Part shown: positions 62,008 through 64,000 of the stretch, one piece after another
Layout of the letters: every line of letters begins with the position of its first letter
Position numbering within the stretch: position 1 is the first letter of the stretch
DNA from: Closterium sp. NIES-65
Lineage: Eukaryota > Streptophyta > Zygnematophyceae > Desmidiales > Closteriaceae
Direction: 5' to 3'
NCBI GenBank assembly: GCA_948144175.1
Contig: CANXME010002675.1
Span: 1,922,001-1,986,000 of the forward strand
Length of the DNA: 64,000 nt
The notes under the pieces: model-generated
The model's input: the letters and a program-made list of their open reading frames with translations, nothing else
Databases searched by the model: none
Told to the model about the DNA's origin: nothing
Made by a program: the position numbers and the translations under genes

Positions 62008-64000
62008 TCAAGAGGAGAGCAAGTGAGGCAAGACGGGCACAAGACCCAGCTGAGTGCAGAAACGCTGATGATCACAAGGCGCAAGTGCCTTGGTGAAGAC
62101 ATCAGCAGTGTTGGCCTCAGAGGCCACGTACGCAAGCCGCAACTGTCCACGCTGCTGTAGCTCACGAGCAAGGAAGTAGCGGAGAGCAATGTGCTTTGTT
62201 CTGTGCTCCAGTCGCTGCTCTCGACACAAGGCCAGCATGGCCTTGTTGTCTACGTACAGGACTGGAGGAGAACGAGGCGGCTCTCCAAGGTCGGTCAGCA
62301 GGTAGGTGAGCCAGCGAAGCTCCTGTGCAGCCATGGCCCCGGCGTAGATCTCAGCCTCACAACTGGAGCCAAGAACAGAAGACGAGCAAGTAGCCCGCCA
62401 CGAAACAGAGCCGGAACCAAGGCTGAAGGTGTAACCCTGTGACGACCGCTGCGTAGCCTGGTCGTCAGCCCAAAAAGCGTCCGCGTGCCCAGTGAGGACC
62501 ACTAGACTCCGCCCTCCAAGCACTAGCCCCATGCCCGACGTACTGCACAGGTAGCGCAACACCCTCTTCGCTACAGCCATGTGCTCTGGTCGGTGTCTCC
62601 CAGGAGCAACATAGCGTGCGAGAATGCTAGGAGGGTATGCAAGGTCAGGTCGTGTGCAGGTCATCAGGTACATGAGGCAGCCAACAAGCTCTGGGTACGG
62701 GCCACTCGACTCTACGGACTCATCCAAAGGCAGAGCTGAGAGCGAATGGCGAGTAGGCAGAGGAGTGGCCTGAGGCGAGGAGTACGTGAAGCCGAAGCGC
62801 TGAAGGACCTGCCGCACCATGTGTGACTGAGTCAGGGTAATGGTGCGGCGTGCTCTGTCCCGGGTGATCTGCAAGCCAAGGTAGCTGCGCAGTTCACCCA
62901 GGTCTGTGCACGTGTGTCTCTTCTGCAGCTCGGACTTCACGTAGGCGAGTCCAGCAGTGTCAGCTGTGGCAAAGACCAAGTCGTCGACGTACACGAGGAT
63001 GTAGAACGGCGGCAGAGAGGTGTCGGTGCGCAGAAACAGCGACGGGTCGGCAGTAGAAGGAGCAAACCCAAGAGCCGCAAGCGTAGTCCTCAGTGTGTCG
63101 TGCCACTCACGTGGCGCCTGGCGGAGACCGTAGACTGGACGCCGGAGACTCCACTGGGTACCAGGAGGGAAAGACCCAGTGAAGCCAGGTGGGCGACGCA
63201 GCCAGATCTCCTCGTGCAGGCCGCCCTGCAAGAAAGCTGTGCTGAAGTCAAGAGAGTGCAGCTCGTAGTCACGGTGAGCAGCAACGTGCAGCAGTACCCA
63301 AAGAGTGGTCATCTTCGGGGTGGGGGAGAAGGTCTGAAAGTAGTCAACTCCCTGCCGCTGACTGAAGCCACGAGCCACGTAACGCGCCTTGAAGACAGGC
63401 GGAGAACCCGGCGGCCGCTTCACCCTGAAGATCCACATGCCACTGACGATGTTCGCCCCAGGAGGGGGGACAGTGTCAACGTAGGTGCCTGTGGACTTCC
63501 AGGAAGCCATCTCTGCGTCCATAGCTGCCTGCCACTGAGAGGAGTAGGGACCCTCTATCGCCTCCGCATAAGAGTGCGGAGTCGGGATGTCAAGTGCATC
63601 CGGGTCTCCCTCAGGGGTAAGCAGTACGGACACGAGATGAGGTGAAGCAGCTGCCAGACACTGGAATTCCTTCTGCCTGTCCTCAAGGACGTCCGTGCCA
63701 AGAGCACACTCACCCCCGACGGACGGAGGACAGACAGACTCAGACTCAGCGACAAGACTAGCAGCGTAGTCTAGGCGACAGTGAGCAGCAAAGTCGACGA
63801 GCTCAGCAACTAGAGCAGACGCAGCAGGGGACTCGAAAGAAGGGTCAGTGACAACAGTAGCAAGGAGACGCGTGACAGTAGGACTGGCAGCACGAAGAGA
63901 GTCTGACTCCGGGTCGGCAAGAGCAAGAAGAGAGGACTCAGGAGGAGAAGGCAAAGGGGCACGCAGAGGAGCAGTGGACGGACGCAGAGACATCCGGTGC
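62008..64000 (-). CDS. copia E7 Pol C-terminal part (linker end, RT, RNase H), partial
   Basis: An uninterrupted frame from the window edge to TGA at 62008-62010 (minus strand). Reading back past the internal Met at 63993 the frame stays open (HRM), as in E2, so this is the end of a longer polyprotein and not a separate gene. RT has YVDDLVFA (about 62990), and RNase H has GHADAFWADD, SSCEAEIYAG and YVDNKAMLAL, ending TADVFTKAL. No defects are visible, so E7 may be intact. Gag, protease and integrase lie outside the window. Confidence 0.93.
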   Translation of the reverse strand, partial: HRMSLRPSTAPLRAPLPSPPESSLLALADPESDSLRAASPTVTRLLATVVTDPSFESPAASALVAELVDFAAHCRLDYAASLVAESESVCPPSVGGECALGTDVLEDRQKEFQCLAAASPHLVSVLLTPEGDPDALDIPTPHSYAEAIEGPYSSQWQAAMDAEMASWKSTGTYVDTVPPPGANIVSGMWIFRVKRPPGSPPVFKARYVARGFSQRQGVDYFQTFSPTPKMTTLWVLLHVAAHRDYELHSLDFSTAFLQGGLHEEIWLRRPPGFTGSFPPGTQWSLRRPVYGLRQAPREWHDTLRTTLAALGFAPSTADPSLFLRTDTSLPPFYILVYVDDLVFATADTAGLAYVKSELQKRHTCTDLGELRSYLGLQITRDRARRTITLTQSHMVRQVLQRFGFTYSSPQATPLPTRHSLSALPLDESVESSGPYPELVGCLMYLMTCTRPDLAYPPSILARYVAPGRHRPEHMAVAKRVLRYLCSTSGMGLVLGGRSLVVLTGHADAFWADDQATQRSSQGYTFSLGSGSVSWRATCSSSVLGSSCEAEIYAGAMAAQELRWLTYLLTDLGEPPRSPPVLYVDNKAMLALCREQRLEHRTKHIALRYFLARELQQRGQLRLAYVASEANTADVFTKALAPCDHQRFCTQLGLVPVLPHLLSS

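Larger units (their letters stand above)
61661..64000 (-). mobile_element. minus-strand Ty1/copia element E7, 5' part outside the window
   Basis: 3' LTR 61661-61795, purine tract, 3' untranslated segment, and an RT-RNase H frame open to the window edge. It is closest to E2 in protein. It is probably a recent insertion into the leader of E6. Confidence 0.9.

Overview
The window looks like nuclear DNA of a streptophyte plant, either a green alga of the land-plant lineage or an early-diverging land plant. The main reason is one clean host gene, the plant-type ankyrin/RCC1 (IBTK-like) protein, with ten GT-AG-bounded exons. Almost everything else is transposable-element DNA, and I cannot name the genus from sequence alone. 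There are no bacterial operons, rRNA genes, convincing tRNA genes or CRISPR arrays.

Region by region. (1) 1-3881: 3' part of a plus-strand Ty1/copia element (E1), frameshifted once. (2) 3882-4262: CATGGTG minisatellite. (3) 4468-18651: a Helentron-type rolling-circle transposon gene in AT-rich DNA, encoding two tandem OTU-protease domains, a DUF6570-like segment, a Rep (HUH, two Tyr) domain, a PIF1-like helicase and an endonuclease/exonuclease/phosphatase domain. It is cut in two by a complete, apparently very young copia element (E2, 6561-13983). E2 has identical 132-bp LTRs, a CGCAT target duplication and one uninterrupted 2003-codon gag-pol frame. (4) 18686-25153: a multi-exon, RPA70-like OB-fold gene whose introns are packed with minisatellites and a ~90-bp degenerate repeat; its 5' start is not visible. 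(5) 25640-27130: a homogeneous 199-bp tandem array. (6) 28426-35606: the ankyrin-RCC1 host gene (about 1700 aa).

(7) 35723-55520: a nest of retroelements that can be ordered by target-site duplications. The old plus-strand copia E3 contains the minus-strand copia E5 (35831-51929, TSD CATTC). E5 contains a TIR element with TTA duplications (35970-37101) inside its 3' LTR and the plus-strand copia E4 (37427-45940, TSD ATAAT). E4 in turn holds a 5'-truncated minus-strand Ty3/gypsy chromovirus (41372-about 43676). (8) 56215-64000: two minus-strand copia elements (E6, decayed; E7, with its visible RT-RNase H frame intact), probably E7 nested in the leader of E6.

The copia elements are all related. 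They share very short LTRs (about 130-150 bp), a Gly-rich Gag with an unusual zinc-knuckle spacing, and a GGTGCT-rich linker between integrase and reverse transcriptase. Only E2, and possibly E7, looks coding-competent; E1, E3, E4, E5 and E6 are dead. The most interesting unit is the Helentron plus the adjacent RPA-like gene: a DNA-nicking and unwinding protein beside a candidate single-strand-binding protein in the same orientation.
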